A DNA stretch of 47,065 nucleotides. Source: Mycocentrospora acerina (Eukaryota > Ascomycota > Dothideomycetes > Pleosporales). The stretch is taken from positions 1 to 47,065 of the forward strand of contig JAKUHH010000022.1 of assembly GCA_022701365.1 (NCBI GenBank). Direction: 5' to 3'. Shown here in pieces: positions 1-10,808 of the stretch. The stretch's first letter is position 1, and each line of letters opens with the position of its first letter. A program made the position numbers and the translations under genes. The notes below the pieces were generated by a model. The model was not told where the DNA came from. It made no database searches and worked only from the letters and a program-made list of their open reading frames with translations.

Positions 1-665
1 TATTGTTAAGAAGAGGCAGCAGAAGCGTAGCAAGCCTCTTAATTTGCAACAACGTCAAGAGTACCATAGTAGTGCTATTTTCTGGTCTCCAAGAAAGGTT
101 CAAGAAGCACGTGTTCATCAGTCAGTAAAGGAGCAGGAGGAAAAGGAGCTTCAACTCCAAAAAGCTAATACAAAAGAGCTTAAGAAAGCTCATAAGCTAT
201 ATCTAGAAAAGATAGCTCAAGAGAAGCGTGTAGCAAGGGAGGCAGCAAAGGCAGTTAAAGAGAAGGAGAAGGCAAAGCAGGCAGCCAAACAGGAGCATAA
301 GAGACAGGAGAACAACGCCAGAAAAGCTCTCCAATTATCCCAAAAGGGTAAGAGGAAGGCTTTAAGGCCTCCTCAACAAGCTGCTAAGCGCAGGAAACAG
401 GTGGTAGATGCGTCAGGTGGTGGTGAGTCTCATAAAGCTGTTCCTGCACCTCTACCACCACAGTCACAAAGAGGCCGTGCGATTAGGCTACCAAGCAAAT
501 TCAAGTAGAGCAAAAGTTTCGCATATATTATCTATACTATCCACCAAAAAATCTCATAATAAGAGCAATTGTGCGTGGCTCAATAACCTCATTTCTACTT
601 GAGATGGTTTTGGCGATAGGTGCGCATTGAGTGAATCCGCGCATTGAGTGCACGGACACGGTACT
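1..665 (+). mobile_element. 3' end of a pogo-type (Tc1/mariner) DNA transposon
   Basis: The window opens inside the transposase gene of a pogo/Fot-like element and runs out through its 3' untranslated part. The likely outer end is at about 618-665, where the pieces GCATTGAGTG and GCACGGACACGG lie close together. The same end, diverged, recurs at about 30677-30715 downstream of another copy of the same transposase tail, which supports it being the element terminus. The 5' part and left inverted repeat are outside the window, so the terminal inverted repeat cannot be verified. The visible coding part has no stops, unlike the decayed copy at 30.5 kb. Confidence 0.75.
2..508 (+). CDS. Pogo-family transposase, C-terminal part (5' end outside window)
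   Basis: The frame is open from base 2 to the stop at 508 (168 residues) and has no convincing start, so it continues upstream. What is visible is the highly charged tail of fungal pogo/Fot-like DDE transposases: a stretch reading YHSSAIFWSPRKVQEA, then a long Lys/Glu/Ala-rich predicted coiled coil, a basic KRKALRPP patch, a Gly/Pro-rich linker and a terminal LPSKFK. The DDE catalytic domain would lie upstream. The tail is intact, so this copy may belong to a young or active element. Assignment rests on recognition of the family tail. Confidence 0.8.
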   Translation: MVKKRQQKRSKPLNLQQRQEYHSSAIFWSPRKVQEARVHQSVKEQEEKELQLQKANTKELKKAHKLYLEKIAQEKRVAREAAKAVKEKEKAKQAAKQEHKRQENNARKALQLSQKGKRKALRPPQQAAKRRKQVVDASGGGESHKAVPAPLPPQSQRGRAIRLPSKFK

Positions 666-3600
666 TGTAGTAGCAATCTTACAGAAATAGGGGGAAAGTG
701 TAACTCAATATTGATTTTAGTCCCTTTAGCACATTTCTGGGTATTTGTTAGGCAGCTATTCTCACAGGGAAACAGTGCACAACGAAGTAAATTCTGTACA
801 TGCAAATAAGTGGGCATTTATAGTTAAAAAAGGAATCCATAGCTTAGCACGTCTATATGCCCCTCGAGGAAGTACCTGAGGATGATTAACATTATCGATT
901 TTTCAATCAGTCAATCAAGGTATTCAGAGGTTAGGAAAACACATGCATCGTGTACATAGCTGATAGTTGTCAATGACTCGGTAGACAGGCAGCGTATCCC
1001 TCTCATTTGTTACCACCGTCGTACTGTTTCTATTATGTGCCCTAAACCATTCTTGTCCAATTTGAATCACACCTATGATACAAGATTGCCTAAATCCCTT
1101 ACAAGCTAAGTCGCCGGATCACTCCTCAATATCGCGCAATTCTTTCAAGTTTGTAATAGACGCCGAACTTTTGAGCCTCTTGATTAACTATCTCTTTAGC
1201 CACGTCATCCAGAGTTGTGTGGCAAAGCAAACGTTATGTACTCAAGTGATGGACATCATGGTCGCTGAAATCGATCAAACCGATTTCGTGTTGATTGCCC
1301 CGACTAAGTTGAACAGGACGCATTTCTTGCTCTGATAGCAAAAGAAAATTAACGCCACCATGTGTAGCGTACCTCCGATACGCACCACTATAAATTGATC
1401 CAGATTGAGGAAAATTTCGGTTCTTGCACCACAATCAACAATTAGGACTATTCTCCTTGATTGAGATTCTATGCATTCTTAGGGAAAGTAGTATCTTGAA
1501 TTGTTGTTGAGGACTGGTAAAATTTGCACGGGATCTGAGGCGGATGCTTCAACAGCTCAACAGTCATGCCTTGCAGACCGTTCCAATGCATCCCAAACTA
1601 CTAGCCTTTGAATTTCGTCGAATAAATCAGCGACAGTGGTGTATCAGCTGGCATTTTTGTGAACCAAAGGCATCAACTTGGTCTTACTACCTATGCTAGC
1701 TCTAGATTGATTGATTGAATAAATTGGGTTAACGTCCTTGTTAGAGCCTCTCGTGGGGCATGAGGACGGACTAAGCTATGGGATTACATGAAATAAATTC
1801 ACTGCCGCAGTAGTCTGTTTTAGTCGTGTTTGGAGTTAGACTTTTGTCCCCTTCTCCCTTCACGCGTTCTATCCCTCGCCATTTAGGAATGTCTCGCCTT
1901 TGTATGCTCTAAGCATGTTTTAAGGTGTGTTCCTTCTGTATATCTTCTGGTCCTAGTTGCGACTAGTGCCTGTATTACATGTAGTGGCGTTACTAGCTTT
2001 GGATAGCAGTGTAATGGCTCATATATCTGAATCAGGCTTAAATATAGATTGGCGCATATCGGCACACATCCGGGGTACATGGCACCCATCTTTATACTGA
2101 GACACTACATTTGCGCTTCAAAAAGATCTTCGGCAATTGCACGGGAGATGATTGCAGCAAAGTAGCATCGACAACCTGCAGAAAGGAGGGTTGTGGAAGA
2201 TCGGGCGAAATTTTTGTTCCAGTGACATATTGTTATTATGTTAGGAGAAACTGTAAATATAATTTGAGGCCAAACGTACACACTTTGAAAGAAAAGGGTT
2301 CACTCATCCACTAGCGAGATGACCTGCTCTTGAGAGCATCGTTTAGTACCCTTCTCAGGCTTCATCCGGAGCGCAGAATGTGGTGGATACGGCGTTATTA
2401 TCACTACCGGGTTTTGAGACATCAGTAGTATTCTCCATGACTTGTTGAAGCAGGTGAGCGATATAACGAAGATTTTCACATAGCATTCAGTGAGAGAAGG
2501 TCTCTTCTGAAAGTAGAAAGAGAACTGCGCATTCAAAACAACGAAAAATACTCTAAAATTATAAGCTGCATGTTCCAATTTCTTCAAGTTTTGATTCCGT
2601 ATGGATGATCCGATCATCGTCTTGAATTGCGAAATAGTTCTCAATGTGGATGGTCTTTAATTCAATAAGATTCTCTTGAATGTTGAGTTAAGGTTGCGAT
2701 TCTTCGCCACCATCAGTACAGTATACTCATCCAACATGCGATACCAATTCGGTAGTTCCTTCTCATTGGAAAAGTAGGTTTTTAAACATCTGTTTCGAAG
2801 GAATATTGGTAGACTGACCGACTGTTGGCGATGGTTGACGTAGCAGATTTAATGCGCCATGATCAATTCGCGCGTTTCTGATGTTATAGCCGAATGATGC
2901 ATTTTTCAAAAATCAAAAGCACCAGCCAGTTCTAACGTTCTAATGATACTGCATATATCAGGCTCATTATTAATATGATCCGATATCGGTTAAGGGTATT
3001 GACTGACGATAAACCTCAGGGCGGAACCTTAGGCTCATCAGGTGATTCTGCAACGTCGGTCTCCAGTCAAGGGTCGTTGAAGGTTGGAAAACAACTGCTT
3101 GATAACTGAACAAATAAGAGAGATCTTTCGAAACTCGTTGAACAGCCAGAAAGGTGTTGCGGTTTATCAATGCTAAATCAGTGGGCAGAAAGCCACTATA
3201 ACGGCGTAAGAACTTATCCAGTTTGATTGCAGTCGGACCTACCATAATTTAGAGAAACGCAAATAACTATACTGGTAAATTTATTTTGGAAAAAGTGGAG
3301 GGTAGCCCAAGAAAGAACACAGTAAAAGTAGTATTATCCTATGCCTACATTCGATCTGTTAGATAGAATGTCATTTGCTGCCTGTTGTGGATCACCGAAC
3401 AATCGCAGTCACAATTACAAAGATATTGGAGGATTTTTAATTCGACAAAGAGACTTAGACAATGCGAAATCGAAGTTAGATTCAGTCTCAATAAAGGCTC
3501 AGTATTCGCCGTACAATCTCCGTACTCACATGCTGTTCTTTCGAGACCAAGGGTTGTATTATAGTTTCGTCAGGGGTTGAAACGACTCAACACAACTGAA

Positions 3601-4140
3601 TTCATTCGTGAATTTCCTAGAGCCAATAATCGATGATACAATCTTCAATATGTTCCAAAATTAGAGGGTCTCAACTTTGAGATGTCTCGCTGGAAGGAGG
3701 AGACATCAGAAGAAAATTTGGTTGCACGCTTGCGGTCTTTCTCCTTATTAACTAAGAGAAATCAATCCAGAAAGAAACGTACGTATCTTTTAGATTTATA
3801 GCTTTCTCTGGAAGCTATCAAACATGCCTTTGTTCATGTGCTATCGTGATGTGTTGGGGTCCGTAATCACTCCTTGATCAACGAAGAATAAGATGCGGTA
3901 TGATGCATCGTCGATTGAAAGTACGATTTACTATGAAGCAGTATTGAGAAATAAAACCTGACATATCTATACTGTCGAGTAAATTTCAAAAATAATCCCT
4001 GCCAGTTCGTTCGATGTGTAGCCCTACCTGTGTCATTTTGTATTTGATCATGAAGGAGGATCGACAAGATTTGATGTTGCCTCTTGAGCGACAAGCGCAA
4101 TAATCTCTGTTTCCACCCCATTGCATAAACTTCTATACCT
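666..4140. other. 3.5 kb with no recognisable gene
   Basis: Only short open frames of at most about 130 codons are present on either strand. None has recognisable motifs, a convincing exon chain or family resemblance. The stretch lies between the transposon end and the 3' end of the first cluster gene. It may be old decayed sequence, but I see no repeat or TE signature in it. Confidence 0.5.
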
Positions 4141-5738
4141 CTAACCATTGACCTTGTCGACCGACTCATCTTCCGTCTGCAACTTTCGCTCGTTTGTTGG
4201 CCTCTCAGGGACAAGCATCGTGGCTGCGAACGTTGAAGGTATCGTAATAGAAAACATGACAAAAGCGACAATCAAATTAATCATTGGCTTAATCTTTGCA
4301 GCCCCAATGCCAAATGAAAGGCACGAGCCCACGGATTCAAACGAACGCAACAGGCCTACAGCGAGAGTCAAAGTCTCAATGTCTTCGAAGAAGGCGCCCA
4401 GAATCCAATACACAAACATGTAGTGGGACTCGTTCATGAAGCTGAGATCATTAGAAGGAGCCAATATTGGGCACGAGACTGACTCACCGGAAGAAAACGT
4501 TAACTGCGAACCCGCGACCGAATCCTGGGTTCGCCCAATCGAGCGTGACCTTCGGTACTGCTTCAGAGTACAATTTCTCATTTGCGACTTGCCAACCAAA
4601 CAACCCCAGCATAATAGTCGCAAGGAATGACCAAGTAATTTTGGCTAACGTCGGGCGACTCAGCGACTTACGATCAAAGAACCAACCCCAAAAGATGTTA
4701 GCTGCCGTAGCCGCAATGCCCGACGTTAAGGCACCGAGAGACCTTGCGCGCACGGAAAAATACCTAGTAAGATATATGCCAATATAAGTAGTATTGAAGT
4801 TAAATCTTTTCAGTGTTAGCAATGAGGGTGTAGTTGATGCGAGAGGATAGTAATTTACCCGATCATGACAGGAATGAGCAGAAAGAACCGTCTGTCTGTG
4901 AGCAAAGCCCACCATTTCCTCATTTCTTCTTTTATTGCAACGTTCTTTGTGGGATCAGACACCTTACGGCCGTCGCGGTATATGAGCTTCTGCGGCGGTG
5001 AGACTAGAAGAGCGAGAGGTAGGCCAAGACATTGAAGCGCGATTAACACAATGTAGGTAGTGTAACCAACTTTGCCTTTCTGACTACTCTTATAATTCAT
5101 AGAGAGCTGTATAGAGGATCCAATTAACTGGCCCAATTCGCGCAGACCAAGCCAGATGCCTGTGAATTTTCCACGGTCATGAATGTCAGCGTAACCCAGT
5201 GCTATTGCACCTTCAGAGGCCCAGAGTGCAGAGGCCGCCAGGCCGCAAGTTGCGCCTCCAAAAAGGACGAACCATTCTGTGCCGTAACGATTATTCACGT
5301 AGAGAGCTATATGGTTCATTAGAATAGTGAAAAGTAGTGAATGTGTGAACTATGATCATACAAGCAGAGTAAGGTGCATAGCCCAATGTTCCCAAAAGAA
5401 GAATCCATTTGAGACCAAATTTGTTGGCGAGGATGGCAAATATGGAACATCCAAAAACCATAATTCCATAAGTCAAAGAGTTTGCACCATTGACGAGATA
5501 TGGCTCTTGCTGACCACCCGCGCCGACATCTTATTTGACGTTAGTTGGTAGAAGCAGTTTTGAAGGGGAAACACATGCTATTGAGTGCATTCCAAATGCC
5601 AGGCTGAGTGAATGAAATCAATCCAACGATGATAACATTGAAAAGTGGACTTCGGTACCACCGTGTGAACTTTGATACAGCTTTTGTTGATGTATCGGTT
5701 GTTTGCTCAACTTCGGGTTCGACACTCTTGGAAGTCAT
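4141..5738 (-). CDS. UNC93-like (DUF895) MFS transporter A
   Basis: Five exons on the minus strand: 5738-5579, 5529-5362, 5306-4859, 4805-4488, 4441-4141, giving 464 residues. The product is a polytopic membrane protein of the fungal UNC93-like branch of the MFS. It shows the family signatures GIWNALN, GAGGQQ, LVNGANSL, NNRYGTEWF, a charged loop around the IYRDGRKV motif, SVRARSLGAL and WANPGFGRGFAV. Introns are 46-55 bp; the first has a GC donor (GCATGT) and an ACTAAC branch site. A GTG six bases upstream is open in frame, but the ATG at 5738 is the sensible start. The tail is hydrophilic. The transported substrate is unknown. It faces the same way as LLM monooxygenase 1, and its promoter lies in 5739-6604. 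Confidence 0.85.
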
Positions 5739-6604
5739 GCTCACTTCCAGGACCTAGGTATGTTTCCAAAAAAGGTATGAAGGACGTTCTTATACAAAAA
5801 CACATTATCATCTTCGTAAAAGTGGCGCACACCCCTGCTCTCCGATACCCAATGACTCAATCTTGAATCTTTATCTGGATGGAGTTTGGCTAAACATCAG
5901 ATATGAATCTCCTGGGCATCGATAAGCCAAGGCTTTGTTATGCTGCTTGTTCCGTATTGTGGCAAACGATGAGAACCAATCTGGATGTCGCTATACATGG
6001 CTCTGATGTTATCATTTTAAGCGAGAAGCTTGGTGGAGCATAACAGGTACGTATTCGCACCGCAGACCTATCGGAAGCGAAGTTTAACACGCCAAGTTCG
6101 GTGGTTTTTCCAGATTCAAGCTATACAGGGAGCTAGAAGTCTATCCAAGAGATCTCATGCAGTACCCGTATCCAGTTCTTCGAATAAAAAGATAATGTGG
6201 TGGCATATCTGTGTAACATCGGTATCCCCACATATCTAGAGTCTATTATCAGAATCATGTGAGAGCTGGCTTTTGAAAAGCCTCATCATGGTGGTATTTA
6301 GATCAATATGAATTAGTTAAGGGGTGTATGAAGGTCTTAATTAGACGGTCTGTACTTTCTTAGTGTAATACCAGTCTCTGGAGAGAGCAGAGAAACCTCG
6401 CTTGAACGTTGATGTGAAGAGAATGAGATTCTATACATCTTTGTGTTGACCAAATGTTTTAGCAAGCTGGGAAGATTGAGAAGGATAGTGTCTGGCACGT
6501 GTACGCGGAGAGAATAGTCATTATTTCTCTTCGTTCATCACTTGCTTTTTGTCTTTGCAGTTATTTGACATTGAATTTCAATTCTTCGTTTACGCAGTAG
6601 TCAC
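5739..6604. promoter_or_regulatory. Intergenic region upstream of transporter A
   Basis: This holds the promoter of transporter A (reading leftward) and the 3' flank of LLM monooxygenase 1. No coding motif was found. A CACGTG core is visible near 6496. Nothing else can be supported. Confidence 0.35.
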
Positions 6605-8338
6605 TTATTCCGGAATGCTGTGATCGCTAGCGGCAACTCCAGCTTTCCAACGATATGTGGAAGCGACATGCTCGTCCAAGGGACCTTTTTGCCCTTGCTT
6701 GCCGTAGAAGTTTTCTCGATATGTGCCACCAGGCACAGAGTAGTCGTCCCAGAACAAACCGCGTGATCTCAACTCGGGAAGCAAAAGATCAACCACATCC
6801 TTGAAAGATTGAGGAAAGAGTGCGTATGCCTAGTGACCAATTAAAAGTATTCTAACAAATGTTTTAAAATTAGACGTATGCAACTTACGATGTTAAATCC
6901 GTCGACATCACCTTCATCTACCCACGCTTGAAATCCATCTACTACCTGCGATGGTGTCCCAACGAAGATGGGGCCGTTCCCACCAATGCTGACATGCTCA
7001 GCAACTGTGTGCTTGGTCCATTTCGAGGTCCCGGGCGAGAAGCGAGCATATCCCTCTACAGTCGATCTTACTGCATTACTTTCCACCTCTCTGAGCTCTT
7101 CATCATCGCCATACTTTCCGAGATCGATACCTGTCCAGCCACAGAACAACGCTAGTGCTCCTTCTAATGATGCATACTTGCGATAATCTGCCAATTTGGC
7201 CTGTGCTTCTTCTTCCGTCCGCCCAATGATAGGAGTCACAAGAGCGAGAACCTTGATATTACTTCCATCCCTTCCAAATTGAGAAGCTGCTGTGGCTCTG
7301 ATCTCCGCAATGTTTTTTGCGCAAACCGCTGGTGCGTGTGCAGAGACGAATATTGCCTCCGCATTCTGAGCAGCAAAGAGCTTACCAGCCTTCGAGGTTC
7401 CAGCTTGAAGGATCAAGGGTGTGCGCTGTGGACTTGGCTGGCAGATATGGGGTCCGGGTACAGAGAAGTATTTGCCGTTATGGTTAATCTCTCTAACTCT
7501 GTCCGGAACTGTGTACACGCCTTTTTCACGGTCAAGAACAACAGCATCATCTCTCCACGAGGATTCGAATAGCTTGTACATGACTCTCACATACTCTTCT
7601 GCCTGGGCGTACCTCTCGTCATGCTGTCATCGTTAAGCAATGCATGGGAATCGAGAATCGAAGTACTTACGGGAAGCTGCTCCTTGAAACCCATATTCTT
7701 CGCGGCAGAGTCGAGATAACTGGTAACAATCTAAGAAAATTAACAATTGCCAGCTAGTCTCAGATATCACAACCTACATTCCAGCCAAGTCTAAGCTTCA
7801 GGTCAGCAATTGAGTGCGGACTGGGCATTAATGTCTTACCTTCCCTTAGTCAGGTGGTCTACAGTGCTAAGTCTTCTTGCCAGATGGTATGGTTGCTCAT
7901 ATGTGGTCGAGACAGTCACACCAAAACCAAGACTCTTGGTAACTGCTGCCATTGCAGAGATCACAGCCAAAGGCTCATTCACGGGCCACTGCGCGCCGGA
8001 AATTTTTGCTGCGTCGAGATTGCCATTGTAGACATCGTACCCTCCTAGCACATCAGCAACGAACACCCCATGAAATTTAGCTTCTTCGAGAAGTTTCGCT
8101 AGCTCGACCCAATGCTCGACATTATTAAATTCATGAGAATGATCATCAGGATGCCTCCACAGTCCTGGCGACTGATGGCCACTACCTATACGTTTCTTAG
8201 AGATTAGCCTTCGGTTAAATGCCAGACGTAAATGGCGCTAAGCCAATACACAGACAATCTGCGTAATCAAGATTCTGATCACGTGCACTTACACATCTCT
8301 ACGAAAGCATTTAGGATCAACTTCTTTCCGGGAGCCAT
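6605..8338 (-). CDS. LLM-type FMN-dependent monooxygenase 1 (NtaA/SnaA/DszA family)
   Basis: Six exons: 8338-8293, 8185-7840, 7790-7778, 7730-7671, 7623-6889, 6829-6605, for 474 residues, normal for the family. It is a TIM-barrel luciferase-like monooxygenase of the two-component type, using FMNH2 supplied by a separate reductase. Motifs visible are PGKKLILNAF at the N-terminus, FVADVLGGYDVYNG, AQWPVNEP, SAMAAVTKSLGFGVT, GRLGWNIVTS (130-139), HDERYAQAEEY (from 156), PSPQRTPLILQAGTSKAG and SIGGNGPIFVGTP. The third exon is only 13 nt and encodes the core of the LGWN motif. Introns are 47, 49, 47, 59 and 107 bp. It is divergent from the MDR gene across about 550 bp and shares no intron with its paralogue at 17537-19115. 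Known relatives oxidise chelators, sulfones or sulfonates; the substrate here is unknown. Confidence 0.9.
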
Positions 8339-8889
8339 GATATCGTTTGTTAAGGTCTAAATTCCGTGCTGGCGGCCTCTTTTATTGAAACGGGAAATCT
8401 AAAACGCAAAGCAGGTTTTCCGATGTCGCTCATGTTTCGGCTTCGGGTTGAGGATGATGTGCTTGCCTCCTACATTCACGCAATCGCTTACATCCTCAGC
8501 CTAAAACAATGTAGCATCTGGTACCCCACAACCATGAACACGCTACTGCTTATCATCCCTGCAGGAGCAACTCCTTTCAGAGATGATGTTCGCCCACGTT
8601 GTAACCATGCATGAGGTTTTTGGGCTTCCCCACTACGATGCCATCAGTATCCATAATGTCGATAGAACGGTCTCTTCTCAACACAAACCCTGTAGACATG
8701 CATATGCCTGCATATTTACGTATGTGTAGATAACGGTGCGGAACTACCAAATCAGAATTCCCGAAAGAATTGTCGTGGCTAGTCCGTCGTCGGCAAGTCC
8801 CAAAATATTCGGGTCACACAACCTCGACCGTCATCCTCATCTACGAAAAACGTTCAGCGAAAGCCAGAAGAAAAATACAAATCAACATT
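8339..8889. promoter_or_regulatory. Divergent promoter between LLM monooxygenase 1 and the MDR gene
   Basis: A 551 bp region with genes leaving it in both directions, so the two could share control elements. I see a palindromic GCATATGC near 8700 but cannot tie it to a known factor. Confidence 0.45.
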
Positions 8890-10313
8890 ATGGTATCTTG
8901 GAATTGGCGAAGGAAGAGCATAGCGAAGGCTTCTCCAGTCGCAGAGACACTGAGAACGGATGACGACAAGGAACTGAGATTCCAGCGCACAGAAGAGAAT
9001 GAGCCTATTCCGAATGTCCAATCGGTTCTTCTACTGAATGCTGTCCGCCAACCATATGAAGTTGTTACTGGCTACATGGTTCCAGAGATACTACAAGACC
9101 ATGAATTACTTGTCAAGGTACAGGCAGCTGGACTGAATCCAATTGACTGGAAAGCACCGTAAGTACGAAAACGCAGCATGCTGAAGGGTATCAGATGCAT
9201 CTAGATGTCTTGACACGTTTACTCACATCAACCAGCGATTTCAATTTCGGTATACCAATTCTGCCATATATAGCTGGTCGCGAGTTTGTTGGCACTGTAG
9301 TGAAAACAAACGGTGGATTCAATTCGCGTCTAAAGCAAGGCGATATTGTTATTGTGCCATCTACAGATTACCGCGATCTTCGCAAAGCAGCGTTTCAAGA
9401 ATATAGCATCGCATCCTCGTTCAACGCCATACGAATACCTCAGCACATTCCGGTCAACTCTAGCAGTATCCTGGGAGTAGCATTTGTATCAGCAGCATTA
9501 GCTTTAGGGATATGCATGGGTGTAGATTTTGGCAAAGTCGAGGGTGGACCGGACCTTTTGCAAATTGTGCGCAATATCAGCCCTGAAAGTATACCTATCG
9601 ACGCGCGGCAAGAATGTCTTGAAGGAATTGGAAACGACGAACGAGCGAAGGCCGGCGATTTTCTTATCATCTGGGGTGGTAGCTCTACCTGTGCACACGT
9701 CATGAAGCAAATTGCGCGACTGGTAGGACTGAAGATCATATCTGTCGTCGATGGCGCAAAGCATGGTATTCGTCTATCAGCTAGTGCATCTATACGTCCA
9801 GATTTACTCGTAGACTCCCACGACCCCGAGAGGGCGATCGAAATCATCAAAACTACAACCCGCAACCACGCTCGTTTTGGGTTTGATACAGTAGGGAAAG
9901 AAACAGCAGGCCATCTTCTGAAAGCTATTTCTCCCTCTTCTCCAGATACTATCCTTCCCAAAGAACAAAGAAAGGGTGAGAGGAAGGATTCCAACGCCCA
10001 TACTCCTCCACCAACGCCGTCAGAAAACAGCTTGGAGGTATCAAGATCTCACCTTGTTGGGTTGACCGGGCTACCCAAGACGAACACTCTCGAGGATGTG
10101 GCTCTTCATAGTGTGCCTATAAAGCTTTTTCATGATGTTTCGGAGATTGGGGAAGCCCTGAGCTCGTGGTGTGAACGATTACTCGTCAAGGGATTGCTGG
10201 TTCCACCGGATGTGGTGGGAACCGTGAACGGGCTGATGGAGATTAACGAGGGACTTGATCGGATGAGAAGACGGGAGATTAGTGGAGGTCGATTGGTTGC
10301 TGTGCTGCCATGA
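8890..10313 (+). CDS. Medium-chain dehydrogenase/reductase (zinc-less enoyl reductase/quinone oxidoreductase type)
   Basis: Two exons, 8890-9158 and 9236-10313, give 448 residues; the 77 bp intron has GTAAGT and CAG ends. The N-terminal GroES-like domain shows AAGLNPIDWKAPDF and GREFVGTV, as in trans-acting enoyl reductases and quinone oxidoreductases. The nucleotide-binding fold follows, with LIIWGGSSTCAHVMKQIA. The classic zinc-ADH Cys/His set is not evident (GRE replaces GHE), so a zinc-independent NADPH reductase is likely. An insert rich in Pro, Ser and charged residues (near QRKGERKDSNAHTPPPTP) sits in the C-terminal half, and there is a non-conserved N-terminal extension of about 40 residues. 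It is divergent from LLM monooxygenase 1 and convergent with transporter B. A role in reducing an intermediate of the cluster pathway is inference. Confidence 0.85.
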
Positions 10314-10808
10314 TAGGACTTTGAAACATACAAGGTGGAGAGATATGCGATTGACTGACAATTGTGCGGGTAATTAAAAATAGTAGCTTGTGGGTCACAG
10401 CTATCGTGAAAAGTGACACAATATTTTCGATAGTCTTTACAACATCAAGTAAATGCGCTATTGAATACTGCCTATCGTTTGTTCGAAACCTCTTGCCATA
10501 AATGTAGCTCCAATTTTTCTAAAAGCGAAATGTTATCGTGATTGCAATAAACTCCCAGATTCTATCGAGAGTTTGGTGGATTTGAATCCGCGAAAAATTA
10601 GGGTTGGAACTTGCTCAATCAGTTTTTTTTGAAAAGAAAAATATAGAATTTGATACTGGCGGTTTGAATTGAATCACTATTCTATCCTCTTTAAGCTTAC
10701 GCTCCTATGCTGTTTTGCTCTAGCTAGCAGAAGGCCTTTACTCTTGCTCCATAAGATGCGGCTGCAACCTCTTTGTTGCCAAGCCCATTGAATTGTCCAT
10801 GAAGGTGT
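10314..10808. other. Convergent 3' intergenic region
   Basis: About 495 bp between the stops of the MDR gene (+) and transporter B (-). It would hold both 3' UTRs. No further feature seen. Confidence 0.4.

Noticed and set aside
2300..2644. 114-codon minus-strand frame
   Set aside because: No family motif and no flanking exon that continues it; consistent with chance in 3.5 kb of non-coding DNA.
10560..10600. tRNA-like TTTGAATCC box
   Set aside because: A B-box-like string alone; no acceptor, D-arm or anticodon stem could be folded around it. No tRNA or rRNA gene was found in the window.
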